Shown here: piece after piece, positions 51,911 through 62,410 of the stretch | Position numbering within the stretch: position 1 is the first letter of the stretch | Layout of the letters: the number at the start of each line of letters is the position of its first letter | Position numbers and translations under genes: made by a program | Source: an uncultured SAR116 cluster alpha proteobacterium | GTDB lineage: Bacteria > Pseudomonadota > Alphaproteobacteria > Puniceispirillales > Puniceispirillaceae | Direction of reading: 5' to 3' | NCBI GenBank assembly: GCA_902583715.1 | Contig: CACHXC010000004.1 | Coordinates: forward strand, 43,276-107,275 | Length of the DNA stretch: 64,000 bases | The notes under the pieces: model-generated | Told to the model about the DNA's origin: nothing | Database searches by the model: none | The model's input: only the letters and a program-made list of their open reading frames with translations

Positions 51911-54343
51911 TTAATAAAGACCCTGCGTTGTGAGTGCCCCGCCCGTCACCGTGCCGCCATTATCATTACCTGGTTGCGGCACATCGATCAGCGCCCCGCC
52001 GGGACGTTGGTCAGGTTTAAAAACCTCAATAATGGCGTTTTTGTCGCTTGGTAAAACACGCTCGCCCGTCTCGGCATGAACCGGGATGAGCAAAATATCA
52101 TTCGGCCGGCGAAACGGTATCACCGGCTTATCAATTTGCGACCTGGTCATAAAATCACCAAAAATTGGCACCGCCACGGTGGATCCAGTTTCGCTTTTTC
52201 CCAGAGGACGCGGCAAATCATAGCCAACAAATACGCCGACAACCAAATCAGGCGTAAAACCGATAAACCACCCATTTGTATTGTCATTTGTTGTGCCAGT
52301 TTTTCCAGCAACGGCCAGACCAAGATCGCTGATAAACCGGCCAGTGCCACGCTTGACCACGCCTTCGAGCATCGACACCATTTGAAACGCAGATGCTGGC
52401 GAGGTGATTTGCGGCCGATCATCAGATAACAATGGCACCTTAAGCATATCATTGACGCGGTCGCATTTCGGGCATTGCCGTTTATCATGCCGATAGATGG
52501 TTTTGCCATGCCGGTCTTGAATGCGATCAATCAAGCTGGGGGTGATTTTATGCCCCCCATTGACCAGCATGCCATAGGCGGCCGTCAGGCGTAACAAGGT
52601 GGTTTCACCGGCCCCAAGCGACATTGATAATAGTGGCGGCAAATTATCATTCAGACCAAAACGACGGGCATATTCCTGCACCTTTTCCATACCCAAATTC
52701 ATCGCTAGTCTAGCGGTCATGAGGTTGCGTGATTTTTCAATGCCAAGCCGCATAATCGATGGACCATAAAATCGTTTTGTATAGTTTGCTGGTTTCCATT
52801 TTGGTTTGCCCGGCCCCTGATCAACAACCAATGGCGCATCTAAAATCCGCGTAGTAGGGCTAAAGCCAGCATCAAGTGCCGCCAGATAAACAAATGGTTT
52901 AAAAGCAGACCCTGGTTGACGCATAGCTTGCGTTGCCCGATTAAATTCGGACTCGGCATAATTATAGCCCCCGGTCATGGCCAATAACCGCCCAGTATGC
53001 GGGTCCATGGCAACAATCGCCCCCTCAACCGCCGGACGTTGCCCCAGTGCAAAATCGTCACTTTTTGGCACAAATCCGTTCCTAATCAGATCGGGTGTAA
53101 AGCCGGGCGGTTGCACAATAACGATGTCATTGACCGCCAATGCATTTCGCAAATCCTGTAATGGCGGTGGGCGCACCCCATCTTCGTCACGAGGGGGATA
53201 GGCCCAAAATGCCAGTTGAAACGGTATTTTGGCATTGCGCCCCTGCACATAAATATTGGCGGACCGGCGGGTAACCTTGGTGACCAGCGCGGCATAATGG
53301 TTGGGGCGTAGCTTTTGTGTATAGCTGGCCAGCGTCGCATCAATGTCTGCATTATCTGGCATGCGTCCCAGCGGCCCTCGCCACCCTTGCCGACGATCGA
53401 GGGCTTCAAGGCCGCGTTCAAGCGCATCATCCGCCAGTTGCTGTAAATGCGGGTCAAGCGTGGTGCGCACAGACAGCCCTCCATCATAGAGCGCTATTTG
53501 CCCGAATTGATCCAGCAGCTGGCGCCTAACCTCTTCGGTGAAATAGGGGGCGTTTGCCGCGTCAAAACCTGATTGGCGCTGTAGCAACAGAGGTTCAGAT
53601 TTGGCCACACCGGCCTCGGCATCGCTGATATACCCATTTTGCCGCATTTCATCCAAAACCCAATTTCGGCGGGCCACCGCGGCGCGGTTGTTACGTACCG
53701 GGTGATAATTATTCGGCGCCTTGGGCAAGGCGGCAAGATAGGCAATTTCAGCCAGCGCCAATTGATCCAATGGCTTGTCAAAATAATTTAGTGCCGCCGC
53801 CGCCACACCATAGCTGCCCATGCCAAGATAAATCTCATTCAGATAGAGTTCTAAAATTTGATTTTTACTAAACGCACGCTCCATCCTCAGCGATAAAATG
53901 GCTTCTTTGATTTTCCGCTCAATCGATACTTCATTGGTGAGAAGAAAATTCTTTGTCACCTGCTGGGTGATTGTCGATGCGCCAATGGGGCGGCGGCCGG
54001 TGCCATAATTGAGGAGATTGGTCACAGCGGCGCGTGCCAAGGCCCGCAAATCGACACCAAAATGCTGATAAAATCCCTTATCCTCAGCTGATACAAACGC
54101 CTCAACCAGCCTTGGCGGCATCGCGCGTACCGGCACAAACAACCGCTTTTCATTCGCGTATTCAGCCAGCAACGCTCCATCACCAGCATGTATTCTGGTC
54201 ACAACTGGTGGGTCATAATTTGCCAGTTGCTGGTAATCTGGCAAATCACGCCCGTAAGTCCAGAATACCCACAACACCATGGCGGCGGCCATAACCACCG
54301 CCAAAAACACCAATGATACAAAAAAGGATATAAATCTGAACAT
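51911..54343 (-). CDS. mrcA: Penicillin-binding protein 1A
   Basis: 810 aa bifunctional murein synthase. Membrane anchor at residues 5-28, GT51 glycosyltransferase with catalytic Glu87 in SAEDKGFYQHFG and GASTITQQ, then a transpeptidase with GSAFKPF (Ser479, Lys482) and KTGTTND near residue 684. Start MFRFISFF (54343) directly precedes the anchor; the in-frame upstream extension looks non-coding. Follows amiC and precedes prfB, an arrangement typical of Alphaproteobacteria. Confidence 0.96.
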   Translation of the reverse strand: MFRFISFFVSLVFLAVVMAAAMVLWVFWTYGRDLPDYQQLANYDPPVVTRIHAGDGALLAEYANEKRLFVPVRAMPPRLVEAFVSAEDKGFYQHFGVDLRALARAAVTNLLNYGTGRRPIGASTITQQVTKNFLLTNEVSIERKIKEAILSLRMERAFSKNQILELYLNEIYLGMGSYGVAAAALNYFDKPLDQLALAEIAYLAALPKAPNNYHPVRNNRAAVARRNWVLDEMRQNGYISDAEAGVAKSEPLLLQRQSGFDAANAPYFTEEVRRQLLDQFGQIALYDGGLSVRTTLDPHLQQLADDALERGLEALDRRQGWRGPLGRMPDNADIDATLASYTQKLRPNHYAALVTKVTRRSANIYVQGRNAKIPFQLAFWAYPPRDEDGVRPPPLQDLRNALAVNDIVIVQPPGFTPDLIRNGFVPKSDDFALGQRPAVEGAIVAMDPHTGRLLAMTGGYNYAESEFNRATQAMRQPGSAFKPFVYLAALDAGFSPTTRILDAPLVVDQGPGKPKWKPANYTKRFYGPSIMRLGIEKSRNLMTARLAMNLGMEKVQEYARRFGLNDNLPPLLSMSLGAGETTLLRLTAAYGMLVNGGHKITPSLIDRIQDRHGKTIYRHDKRQCPKCDRVNDMLKVPLLSDDRPQITSPASAFQMVSMLEGVVKRGTGRFISDLGLAVAGKTGTTNDNTNGWFIGFTPDLVVGVFVGYDLPRPLGKSETGSTVAVPIFGDFMTRSQIDKPVIPFRRPNDILLIPVHAETGERVLPSDKNAIIEVFKPDQRPGGALIDVPQPGNDNGGTVTGGALTTQGLY

Positions 54344-54457
54344 CGCGCCTATGTTATCCAGTAATTTTGGCGCATATGTGGCAAATGCCCTGCACAACTT
54401 TTGCCGCCTTTACCTGTTTTATCGGCATCAGAACCATCAGATAAAATAAACGCTATT

Positions 54458-55852
54458 TTATAATTTTGGGCCATAGTAACTCAAATAATTAATGATCGCT
54501 GAGGTCAGGCGGCTGTTTAGCTTGCGTAGATAGGTGGCATTACGCAAATTCTTTTCATCGTCGCGGTTCGATAAAAAGCCCATTTCAACAAGAACAGATG
54601 GCATATCGGGAGCCTTTAGCACCGCAAAGCCAGCAAATCGATGGCCACGGCGGTCGCCCCCCGGCATGTCACGGATTTGTTTTAAAATAGCGGCGGCCAA
54701 ATGTGATGACTGGTTCATTGACTCTCGCTGGAACATTCGCAGTAACGCGCCCGCAGCATCCGGGTCTTCTGCACCAAGATCAGGCCCGCCGATAAGATCC
54801 GCCTTATTTTCATTGCGCGCCAGTGCTGCTGCTTCTTTGTCCGAGGCGGTGTCAGACAAAGTAAAGACAGATATGCCGCGTGCTTTACCTGACTGCGCCG
54901 AGTCAGCATGAAGCGAAATAAACACATCTGCCTGCTGGCGACGCGCCAGACGTATCCGTTCACGAAGCCGCAAATACCGATCATCGCGGCGCGCCAGAAT
55001 GGGCTGGATTTTACCAGTCGCCGCTAGTTGTTGCGCCAGATCACGCGCCGCGGCCAGCGTGATGGCCTTTTCCTTAGTGCCAGATTTGCCAATGGCCCCA
55101 GGGTCCTTGCCGCCATGACCAGCATCTATAAACACAATCCAGCGCCGATTCTTCCGCTTTGGTATTGACGGTGCGGTATTGCTGGTTTTGCCAGACCCAG
55201 CCGTTTGCTGTCCTTGCATGGCCTGTTTTGATTTTGGCAATTTCATCTGCTGGCTGACTGCCCTTGTCGGACTAATGACGGCCGTTAAATCGGTAGGAGG
55301 CTGGGCAAATTTGGCATCTGGGCTCTTTTTTAACGCCGCCGCCGCCACCATAAACGCCGTGTCACCAACATTGATCAGATCAATAACAAATCGCTCACCC
55401 CCCGATGCCGGCGGCAAGGTAAACGCGCGTACTGGTACGGCTGGCTGATCAAGCTCTATGACCAAACGCCCGGTGTCTGGTTGCGGCGATCCAAACCGAT
55501 AGGCGCCGGCTGGCCCGATATTGAGATCACCGCGTTGCGGCAAGGCCCCCAACTGCCAATTCGCACTCGGCATATCAATCACCAGCCGATACGGATCACG
55601 AAGCAATGATAATTGTGCCTGTAACGGCAGGCGCGTTTCAACAACCAGACGCAGACCCGGTACCTCATCAACTGTCACCGCACCAATGCGCATGCCGGTA
55701 ACTGAATTTTGTGCCAGCGGGCTGGTCATTGCCATCAACATGACGCATAGCCAGGTCACTAGACCTAGTTGCAGGCGGCCAAAATACGCCACAAGCCCGC
55801 GCAAACAGGGCAAAACCAGACAAATCAGATTTATGCTTTTATGAACTGGCAT
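54458..55852 (-). CDS. amiC: N-acetylmuramoyl-L-alanine amidase AmiC-type
   Basis: 464 aa. Signal/anchor region at residues about 25-48, AMIN domain (about 55-160: LRLVVETRLPLQAQLSLL, RLVIDMP), a linker rich in Ala, Pro and Gln, and the amidase_3 domain from about 235. Zinc ligands are visible in FIDAGHGGKDPG and SLHADS, plus the catalytic Glu in LVEMGFLSN. Cuts the peptide stems from murein during division. Divergent from rne across about 540 bp. Confidence 0.95.
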   Translation of the reverse strand: MPVHKSINLICLVLPCLRGLVAYFGRLQLGLVTWLCVMLMAMTSPLAQNSVTGMRIGAVTVDEVPGLRLVVETRLPLQAQLSLLRDPYRLVIDMPSANWQLGALPQRGDLNIGPAGAYRFGSPQPDTGRLVIELDQPAVPVRAFTLPPASGGERFVIDLINVGDTAFMVAAAALKKSPDAKFAQPPTDLTAVISPTRAVSQQMKLPKSKQAMQGQQTAGSGKTSNTAPSIPKRKNRRWIVFIDAGHGGKDPGAIGKSGTKEKAITLAAARDLAQQLAATGKIQPILARRDDRYLRLRERIRLARRQQADVFISLHADSAQSGKARGISVFTLSDTASDKEAAALARNENKADLIGGPDLGAEDPDAAGALLRMFQRESMNQSSHLAAAILKQIRDMPGGDRRGHRFAGFAVLKAPDMPSVLVEMGFLSNRDDEKNLRNATYLRKLNSRLTSAIINYLSYYGPKL

Positions 55853-56396
55853 ATCCGCGTTGCCCCGTTGTCATCATATTTTTCGACTCCCGCAACCTAG
55901 CCGATCCGATAATGGCAACAAAGTAAAAATCAGTTTAATCACAAAATGAGCATTAGATCCTTGGCAAAAGCATTTAACAGCGTGTATATAAAATCAAACA
56001 AAGTGTTGAGGTGTATTTGTTCTCAATTCGGATACGGCGAGAATGCCGCGCTTTTTAGAGCAAAACGATCACCAACGCCTTTATTTGTGAATTTTTGCCG
56101 GCGTTGCCCCGCATTATGCGCCAAAGCGCGATTAAATTGGTAATTGACGCGGCCATCAACCGGCCCCGCATAACATGGCAGCACCACTGGCTAACCAAGC
56201 GCGTAACATAACAACTATCGGATCAATCCAATGACACGCAACGCCCAAACCTATCACCAGCGCCGCTTCGAAAGTGCGGCCTGTCGTGTGGGCGGTGTTT
56301 GCGCATTGTATCCGTCTAAAACATACCTGCCATCATCATTGCCCTTGCCGATCACAAGGCAAAGACAGCACGAGATGGCCGGAGAGAGATACAATA
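55853..56396. other. Intergenic region with probable long rne leader
   Basis: About 540 bp between the divergent amiC and rne starts. No convincing gene: a 65-codon frame at 55946-56143 lacks a ribosome site and resembles nothing. Long leaders are known to mediate RNase E autoregulation in other bacteria, and this region could do so, but I could not define a specific structure or promoter. Confidence 0.45.
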
Positions 56397-58898
56397 ATGA
56401 CAAAGCGTATATTAATCGATGCCCGTCAAACCGAAGAAACCCGGGTGGTGTTGCTTAGTGGCACCCGCATTGATGATTTTGATTATGAGACAGAAAACCG
56501 CAAACAATTAAAAGGAAATGTATATCTTGCAAGGGTGACACGAGTCGAACCATCGTTGCAGGCTGCATTTGTCGAATATGGCGGCAATCGTCAGGGGTTT
56601 CTGGCATTTAGTGAAATTCATCCCGATTATTACCGTATTCCGATTGAAGACCGCGAGGCTTTGATTGCGGCTGAGGGCGCAGCGCCAGACGATGCGGCCG
56701 ATGATGCACCCGACGATGGCACCCCAGAAACGGTTGGCGGTGAAAGTGCCGACGATGAGGACATCCGCCCAAAACGCCAAATAAAAAAATACAAAATCCA
56801 GGAAGTGATCTCGCGAAAACAGATCATGTTGGTGCAAGTTGTCAAAGAAGAACGCGGCAATAAGGGCGCGGCCTTGACCACCTATTTATCACTGGCCGGG
56901 CGCTATTGCGTGCTGATGCCAAATACCAGCCGGGGCGGCGGCGTCAGCCGTAAAATTACCAACCCAGCCGATCGCAAGCGGCTGAAAACGGTTGTTGGCG
57001 GTCTGGATATAGCCAAGGGCATGGCTGTGATTGTGCGCACCGCCGGTGCCAAACGCACCAAAACCGAAATTGCTCGTGACTATGCCTATCTGTCGAAATT
57101 GTGGGATGACATTCGCAACCGCACGCTGGAGTCACAGGCCCCATGCTTGATCCATGAAGAAGGCGATCTGATCAAACGGTCAATCCGTGACATGTATACA
57201 AGCGAAGTTGACGAAGTATTGGTTGAGGGTGAAGACGCCTATAAAACCGCACGCAATCAGATGAAAATGCTGATCCCCAGCCATGTGAAAAACGTCAAAA
57301 AATTCGCCGAGAGCCAGCCAATTTTTCAGCATTTTAATGTTGAAAGCCAGATGGACACCATCCAAAGCCCGCAAGTAACGCTGAAATCAGGCGGCTATCT
57401 TGTGATTAACCAAACCGAAGCCTTGGTAGCGGTTGATGTGAATTCAGGCAAATCAACACGCGAGAGAAATATTGAAGAAACTGCGCTGAAAACCAACCTT
57501 GAAGCGGCTGAAGAACTGTCCCGCCAATTGCGGTTGCGCGACATGTCAGGGCTGATCGTTGTTGATTTTATCGACATGGAAGACAGCCGCAACCAGCATG
57601 CTGTCGAACGGCGGATGAAAGATGCCATGCGCAATGATCGTGCGCGTGTCCAAATCGGATCTATCAGCCATTTCGGACTGCTTGAAATGTCACGCCAGCG
57701 TTTGCGGTTGAGCATCAATGAATCAATCAGCAATCTATGTCCGCATTGCGAGGGTACAGGCCGGATCCGGTCTATTGATACCGCCGCAATGCAGGTACTG
57801 AGATCGATTGAGGACGAAGCCCAAAAAGGTAAAATGGACGTTCTGCATATCACCGTGCATCGTGATATCGCCCTGTTCATTTTGAACCATAAACGCGCGT
57901 CATTGGCAGATATTGAAAACCGGTTTGGTTTGACCATTATTTTGCATTCAGATGACAGCTTGATTGCGCCTGAATATCGTATCGAGCGCGAGGGCTTTCT
58001 GGGCAAAGCACGATCGCGTCAAAATGGCCGTCAGTCACAAAAAACCAATCAATCCAATGACAGTTCGGAAAATGATGGTCAGACTGACGAAGCGGATAGC
58101 AACGCCCAATTTGGCGATGAAGCGACCGGCGATGATGACCAGCCAAAACGGCGCCGTCGTGGCCGCCGTGGTGGTCGCCGGCGTCGCAGCAAGCGTAATG
58201 GTGAGGACAACCAACAAATTGAGGCCGCCAACAATGAAAGTGAGTCGGCAGATGGCGAGACTGGCGAGCCGATAGATGATACCCCAGCAACCGCTAGCGA
58301 TGAGGAAGCAAAGCCAAAGAAAGCGGCACGTGGCCGTGGTCGTGGGCGGCGCGTCGCCAGAAATGAGGCGGCAGAAAATGACCGCGATGAAACCGGCCCG
58401 TCCGCACTATCACAGACCAGCGGTAAGTCGGCACCAGACATAGCCAATGCCGCGAGCGTGACTATCGGTGATGCGGCAGAAGAGAGCAAATCTCCACGTA
58501 AAACAACGCGCAAAAAGGCCGCGAAAAAGCCAGCAAAATCATCAGATGAAAATGGATCAGATGTTGATGAAGCGGCGAAAGTTGACGCCAAAAAACCAGC
58601 CCGCGGCCGCAAACCCAAGGTGAAAAGCGAGGCCGAAGCAGAAGGCGCAACATCTGATGATGAGCGCACGGCGACGACCGCGAAAAAGCCAGCCCGAAAA
58701 TCACCAGCCAAAAAGGCGAAAAAGGCGGCGACCAGCAAGACAGAAGATATCAATGCGGTGGCGGCAAATGGCAGTACCGAAGCCGATAATCACGCCACCA
58801 ACCGCGCGCCGATTAGTTCAGCGCCGCAAGATGTCATTGACGTTGGTAGCGCAACACCAGACGCGCGCAAACGCGGCTGGTGGTCGCGCGGTGAATAG
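56397..58898 (+). CDS. rne: Ribonuclease E
   Basis: 833 aa endoribonuclease and degradosome scaffold. N-terminal S1 region (GNVYLARVTRVEPSLQAAFV) with an acidic insert (about residues 95-125). Catalytic Asp residues lie in LVAVDVNSGKSTRE (near 345) and VVDFIDMED. The Zn-link is LCPHCEGTG (near 448). From about residue 540 the tail is disordered, alternating acidic with Arg/Lys-rich stretches (RRRRGRRGGRRRRSKR) that bind RNA. ATG 56397 is preceded by GGAGAGAG. The frame is open further upstream. Confidence 0.97.
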   Translation: MTKRILIDARQTEETRVVLLSGTRIDDFDYETENRKQLKGNVYLARVTRVEPSLQAAFVEYGGNRQGFLAFSEIHPDYYRIPIEDREALIAAEGAAPDDAADDAPDDGTPETVGGESADDEDIRPKRQIKKYKIQEVISRKQIMLVQVVKEERGNKGAALTTYLSLAGRYCVLMPNTSRGGGVSRKITNPADRKRLKTVVGGLDIAKGMAVIVRTAGAKRTKTEIARDYAYLSKLWDDIRNRTLESQAPCLIHEEGDLIKRSIRDMYTSEVDEVLVEGEDAYKTARNQMKMLIPSHVKNVKKFAESQPIFQHFNVESQMDTIQSPQVTLKSGGYLVINQTEALVAVDVNSGKSTRERNIEETALKTNLEAAEELSRQLRLRDMSGLIVVDFIDMEDSRNQHAVERRMKDAMRNDRARVQIGSISHFGLLEMSRQRLRLSINESISNLCPHCEGTGRIRSIDTAAMQVLRSIEDEAQKGKMDVLHITVHRDIALFILNHKRASLADIENRFGLTIILHSDDSLIAPEYRIEREGFLGKARSRQNGRQSQKTNQSNDSSENDGQTDEADSNAQFGDEATGDDDQPKRRRRGRRGGRRRRSKRNGEDNQQIEAANNESESADGETGEPIDDTPATASDEEAKPKKAARGRGRGRRVARNEAAENDRDETGPSALSQTSGKSAPDIANAASVTIGDAAEESKSPRKTTRKKAAKKPAKSSDENGSDVDEAAKVDAKKPARGRKPKVKSEAEAEGATSDDERTATTAKKPARKSPAKKAKKAATSKTEDINAVAANGSTEADNHATNRAPISSAPQDVIDVGSATPDARKRGWWSRGE

Positions 58899-58934
58899 CC
58901 GGGCGGGGGCCCAAGCACCGGCGGTGACGCCAGC

Positions 58935-60095
58935 CTATTTTATGGTTGTTAGCCAGCCATTGATCCGGTCAATGGCGGTGGTGATGGTGTGCCGACTACC
59001 AGCATAAGACAGGCGCAGAAAGCGCCCCCCTTCTGTTTGATCAAAGTCAGCGCCCGGCGTAACCGCAACACCAGCTTCATGAAGCAGGCGCCGGGCAAAA
59101 TCACCGGCGTTGCTGCTGATAGCACTGATATCGGTATAGAGGTAGAAAGCGCCGTCTGCTGGTGCATGCTGGCCTAAAAATTCTGCTGGCAAGCCAGCAA
59201 GCAGGCGATCGCGGTTATCCTGATATCGCGGCAAATGCGCATCAAACTCAACATAGCAATCAAAGGCCGCGATAGCGCCAAATTGATTGGGTGTCGGCGC
59301 CGAGATAAACAAATTTTGTGCGATTTTTTCAGCATTATCGACAAGATCATCAGGCAAAATAATCCAGCCAAGCCGCCAGCCTGTCATACAAAAATATTTT
59401 GAAAAGGAATTAATGATAATAGCATCTTGATTGAATTTCAGGGCGGTTGTGCCGCGCCCGCCATATGTCAGCCCATGATAAATTTCATCCATAATCAGCC
59501 GCACACCATGCCGCGTACACCACCCACAAATTTCCGCCAAATCATCATCGGCAATCACCACACCAGTTGGATTTGCCGGACTGGCTAGCAAAATACCGTC
59601 AGGCAACCGGCCGGAACTCGCCAAGGCTTCAAGGTCTGGCATCCAAGCCTGATCAGCGCGTGCTGGAATCAGATCAGGCACCAGCCCCAATGCGGCCATT
59701 AGATTGCGATAGGCCGGATAGCCCGGCGTCGCTATGGCAATATGATCACCGGCATCAAAAGCCGCCAGAAACGAAATAGCAAAACCAAGCGATGACCCGG
59801 GGGTGATGGCAATATGGTTCCAATCTGGTGTTATACCGTACCAATCTTGATAGTGCGCAGAAATACGCTGGCGTAAGGCTGGGTGACCAAGGGCCACCGA
59901 ATAGCCATGCGAAGCGGTGCGGCCCAGCGCCATGCTCAATGCGCTATTCACCACATCTGGTGGCGGGGTCGATGGCTGACCAACTTCAAGATGCATAATA
60001 TCCTGCCCGGTTGCTTCAAGACGCTGAGCATCCTGCATCACTTGCATGGCGAGAAATGCTGGAATTTGGTTTGTTTTGCCAATCTTTAAAGTCAT
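58935..60095 (-). CDS. Class I aminotransferase
   Basis: 386 aa PLP enzyme of the aspartate aminotransferase fold. The PLP Lys is in NSFSKYFCMTGWRLGW (near residue 232). ASPANPTGVV and LIMDEIYHGL are also typical, and LRLSYAG is the C-terminal substrate-carboxylate Arg motif. Start MTLKIGKTNQIPAF (60095) has no strong ribosome site. The upstream frame is open but unlike the family. Amino-acid specificity cannot be told by eye. Confidence 0.88.
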   Translation of the reverse strand: MTLKIGKTNQIPAFLAMQVMQDAQRLEATGQDIMHLEVGQPSTPPPDVVNSALSMALGRTASHGYSVALGHPALRQRISAHYQDWYGITPDWNHIAITPGSSLGFAISFLAAFDAGDHIAIATPGYPAYRNLMAALGLVPDLIPARADQAWMPDLEALASSGRLPDGILLASPANPTGVVIADDDLAEICGWCTRHGVRLIMDEIYHGLTYGGRGTTALKFNQDAIIINSFSKYFCMTGWRLGWIILPDDLVDNAEKIAQNLFISAPTPNQFGAIAAFDCYVEFDAHLPRYQDNRDRLLAGLPAEFLGQHAPADGAFYLYTDISAISSNAGDFARRLLHEAGVAVTPGADFDQTEGGRFLRLSYAGSRHTITTAIDRINGWLTTIK

Positions 60096-60199
60096 TGTAT
60101 ATTTAGAGGAGCCCGTTCGATGCTGAAAACTGCAAATGAAAGCGCATTGGCGCCACCGGCATGGGTATATCAGAGCCGCCACAAACAAGCCATAAATTT

Positions 60200-61555
60200 A
60201 TGTCACGCATGATTACGAAGATGTTCAGGATGATACGAAAAACCGCCAGATATTTCACAGCCATTCCGCTGTTTATGTGTGTGCTGACCACGGCATCTGC
60301 TGGCATGATTCGTGATACCGAGCTTGAGAGCGGCCTGCAGACATTGATGGAGCCACTCGTTGAGGCGGCCGGCTACCCACCAAATTCCATAGCCATCAGG
60401 ATTATCATTGATTCCAATTACAATGCATTCGTTGCTGGCGAGCAAATTATCTATGTGCATTCGGGACTGCTTTTAAACGCCAAGTCAGCCGAAGAAATTA
60501 TTGGTGTGTTGGCGCATGAAATAGGCCATCTAAAGGCCGGGCATATGCCGCGCCGTGATGCGGCGATTGCTGATGCCAATTCAGCCAGTGCATTGGCGGC
60601 ATTGGCGGCAATTGCGGTGGCGGCGGGCGGCGGCGGAGATGCGGCGGCTGGTGTGTTGATTGGCGGACAAGATCAAGCCAAAAGGAAGCTCTTGCAAACC
60701 ATTCGCTATGACGAGGCTGTTGCTGATGAAATTGGCCTCTCGCTACTTGACAAATCCGGCATTTCAGCCAGCGGTCTGCGCGATATGATGCAACGTATGG
60801 CCGCCCAGCGTGCGCTTCCCGAAAACCGTCAATCACGTTATTACCAGACACACCCTGCTGCCGCTGAACGGCTTCGCACCTATCAGGACCATGTCACCCG
60901 CCGGGCCGGACAAACAACACCAATCAACGATGAAATGTTGGCTTTGGTGGACCGGCTAGAGACCAAGATGCGGGCTTATGTTGAACCACCGCAATCTGTT
61001 CTCTCACAGTTTGATGATGCGGATGCCCTCACCCATTTATATGCAAAATCAATTGCACTCTACCGCCGCGGCGCGCTTGAACCAGCGTTAACGGTGATTA
61101 ACGATCTTATCGACATGGCCCCGCAGGATCCATTTTTTCACGAATTGCGCGGCGATGTGTTGCTGTCCATGGCCAAACCAGACGCCGCCGCACTGGCCTA
61201 CAAAAGAGCCATTTTCATACGCCCTGACAGTCCCCAAATTTTGCTGAATTACGGCCGGGCGTTGGTTGCCAGCGGCAAAACAGAGAGCTTAACAGATGCC
61301 ATATCTGCTTTGGAACAGGCCCGTGATGGCGAACCAAAATGGACCTTCGTCTATCGCCAGCTTGCCATTGCCTATGGGCGCGCGGGCCGCCTTGCCGATG
61401 CTGATATCACACTTGCCGATGAAGCCTTGATGATGGGTGATACACAACAGGCGATTAAGATGGCCAAGCGATCATTGTCGCATGGCACCGTTGGCAGTGA
61501 GATACAAAATCGTGCGAATGATATTTTGTACCGATATGGCGCGGCAACAGAGTGA
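60200..61555 (+). CDS. M48-family metalloprotease with TPR repeats (BepA-like)
   Basis: About 451 aa. Signal peptide (hydrophobic segment near residues 19-34), zinc site HEIGH at 106-110 and the third-ligand region DEAVADE at 171-177. A glycine/alanine-rich loop follows the HEIGH helix. The C-terminal half carries TPR repeats (SIALYRRGALEPALTVINDL, AALAYKRAIFIRPDSP). Periplasmic BepA-type proteases check outer-membrane protein assembly. The start is uncertain: ATG 60200, 60209 and 60221 are all possible. Confidence 0.88.
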   Translation: MSRMITKMFRMIRKTARYFTAIPLFMCVLTTASAGMIRDTELESGLQTLMEPLVEAAGYPPNSIAIRIIIDSNYNAFVAGEQIIYVHSGLLLNAKSAEEIIGVLAHEIGHLKAGHMPRRDAAIADANSASALAALAAIAVAAGGGGDAAAGVLIGGQDQAKRKLLQTIRYDEAVADEIGLSLLDKSGISASGLRDMMQRMAAQRALPENRQSRYYQTHPAAAERLRTYQDHVTRRAGQTTPINDEMLALVDRLETKMRAYVEPPQSVLSQFDDADALTHLYAKSIALYRRGALEPALTVINDLIDMAPQDPFFHELRGDVLLSMAKPDAAALAYKRAIFIRPDSPQILLNYGRALVASGKTESLTDAISALEQARDGEPKWTFVYRQLAIAYGRAGRLADADITLADEALMMGDTQQAIKMAKRSLSHGTVGSEIQNRANDILYRYGAATE

Positions 61556-61654
61556 CAATTTGCAATAGTGACGGCTTTCTATATAACTAGAAAAATAAAA
61601 TAAATCAGACGCGATATCTGCGGCTTTTGCGACTGAACCGACAGGAACATATTG

Positions 61655-62368
61655 ATGCGCATTCTCATTGCTATTTGCCTAGTGCTAACAACCATGGTGC
61701 CGTCTCTCGCCAAAGCCGATTTGGACGCGACAGACCGCGCCACACTGAACAGAATCATCGAAGACTTCATCCGCAATAATCCAGAAATTGTACGCGATAC
61801 GCTGATTGCCCTTGCCGCCCGTGAAGAGGCTGAACGCAAACAAACAGGACTTGCCAAGGTGCGTGATGATCAGGGTGATCCAGTTATGGGCAATGCGAAT
61901 GGCACCATCACATTATATGAATTTTCTGATTATAATTGTGGCTATTGCAAACGTGTTTTTGAACCCATTCAACAGCTGGTGCGCGACAACCCTGATGTCC
62001 GGCTGGTGATCAAGGAATTTCCTATTTTAAGCCAATCGTCACTGGTTGCCGCCAAGGCGGCTATCGCGGCTGAAATGCAGGGGAAATTTGGTGACTATCA
62101 CATTGCCATGATGACCTATCGCGGTCAGATCACTGATGCGGTTGTGATGCGCATGGCCACGCAAGCAGGTGTGGATATAGAACGGCTCAAATCCGATATG
62201 GAGAGCCCAAAAACTATGGCCATCATCCAGCGCACACGCGAAGCAGCGGCGGCGCTTGAAATCAACGGCACACCCGGTCTGGTGGTAGGAGACACGGTTG
62301 TCCCCGGCGCCATCGGGCTTGACGAGCTTGTCAAATTAATTGCCGAAGAGCGCAACAAACAAGGCTAA
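61655..62368 (+). CDS. DsbA-family thioredoxin-fold protein
   Basis: 237 aa. Signal peptide (cleavage near AKADL), an N-terminal helical region, and a thioredoxin fold with redox motif CGYC (Cys95, Cys98) after YEFSDYN. The cis-Pro loop is NGTPGLVV. This layout matches periplasmic DsbA/ScsC-type oxidoreductases of COG1651. ATG 61655 follows AGGA; a TTG lies one codon earlier. Downstream genes are aroQ and accB. Confidence 0.9.
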   Translation: MRILIAICLVLTTMVPSLAKADLDATDRATLNRIIEDFIRNNPEIVRDTLIALAAREEAERKQTGLAKVRDDQGDPVMGNANGTITLYEFSDYNCGYCKRVFEPIQQLVRDNPDVRLVIKEFPILSQSSLVAAKAAIAAEMQGKFGDYHIAMMTYRGQITDAVVMRMATQAGVDIERLKSDMESPKTMAIIQRTREAAAALEINGTPGLVVGDTVVPGAIGLDELVKLIAEERNKQG

Positions 62369-62410
62369 ACTCTTTTCTCTGCCCCTCAAACAAGTATAGT
62401 ATCTTTCATT

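Noticed and set aside
55946..56143. 65-codon frame in the amiC-rne gap
   Set aside because: No ribosome site, no recognisable product, unusual composition; probably part of the untranslated leader region.
56397..58898. Long minus-strand frames inside rne, especially the Arg/Ser/Ala-rich one opposite the tail
   Set aside because: They mirror the biased codons of the RNase E tail and lack ribosome sites and family features.
60120..60212. 30-codon frame before the M48 protease with GAGGAG upstream
   Set aside because: Good ribosome-site look-alike, but it is very short, overlaps the aminotransferase promoter side and has no other support; it could be a leader peptide but cannot be claimed.
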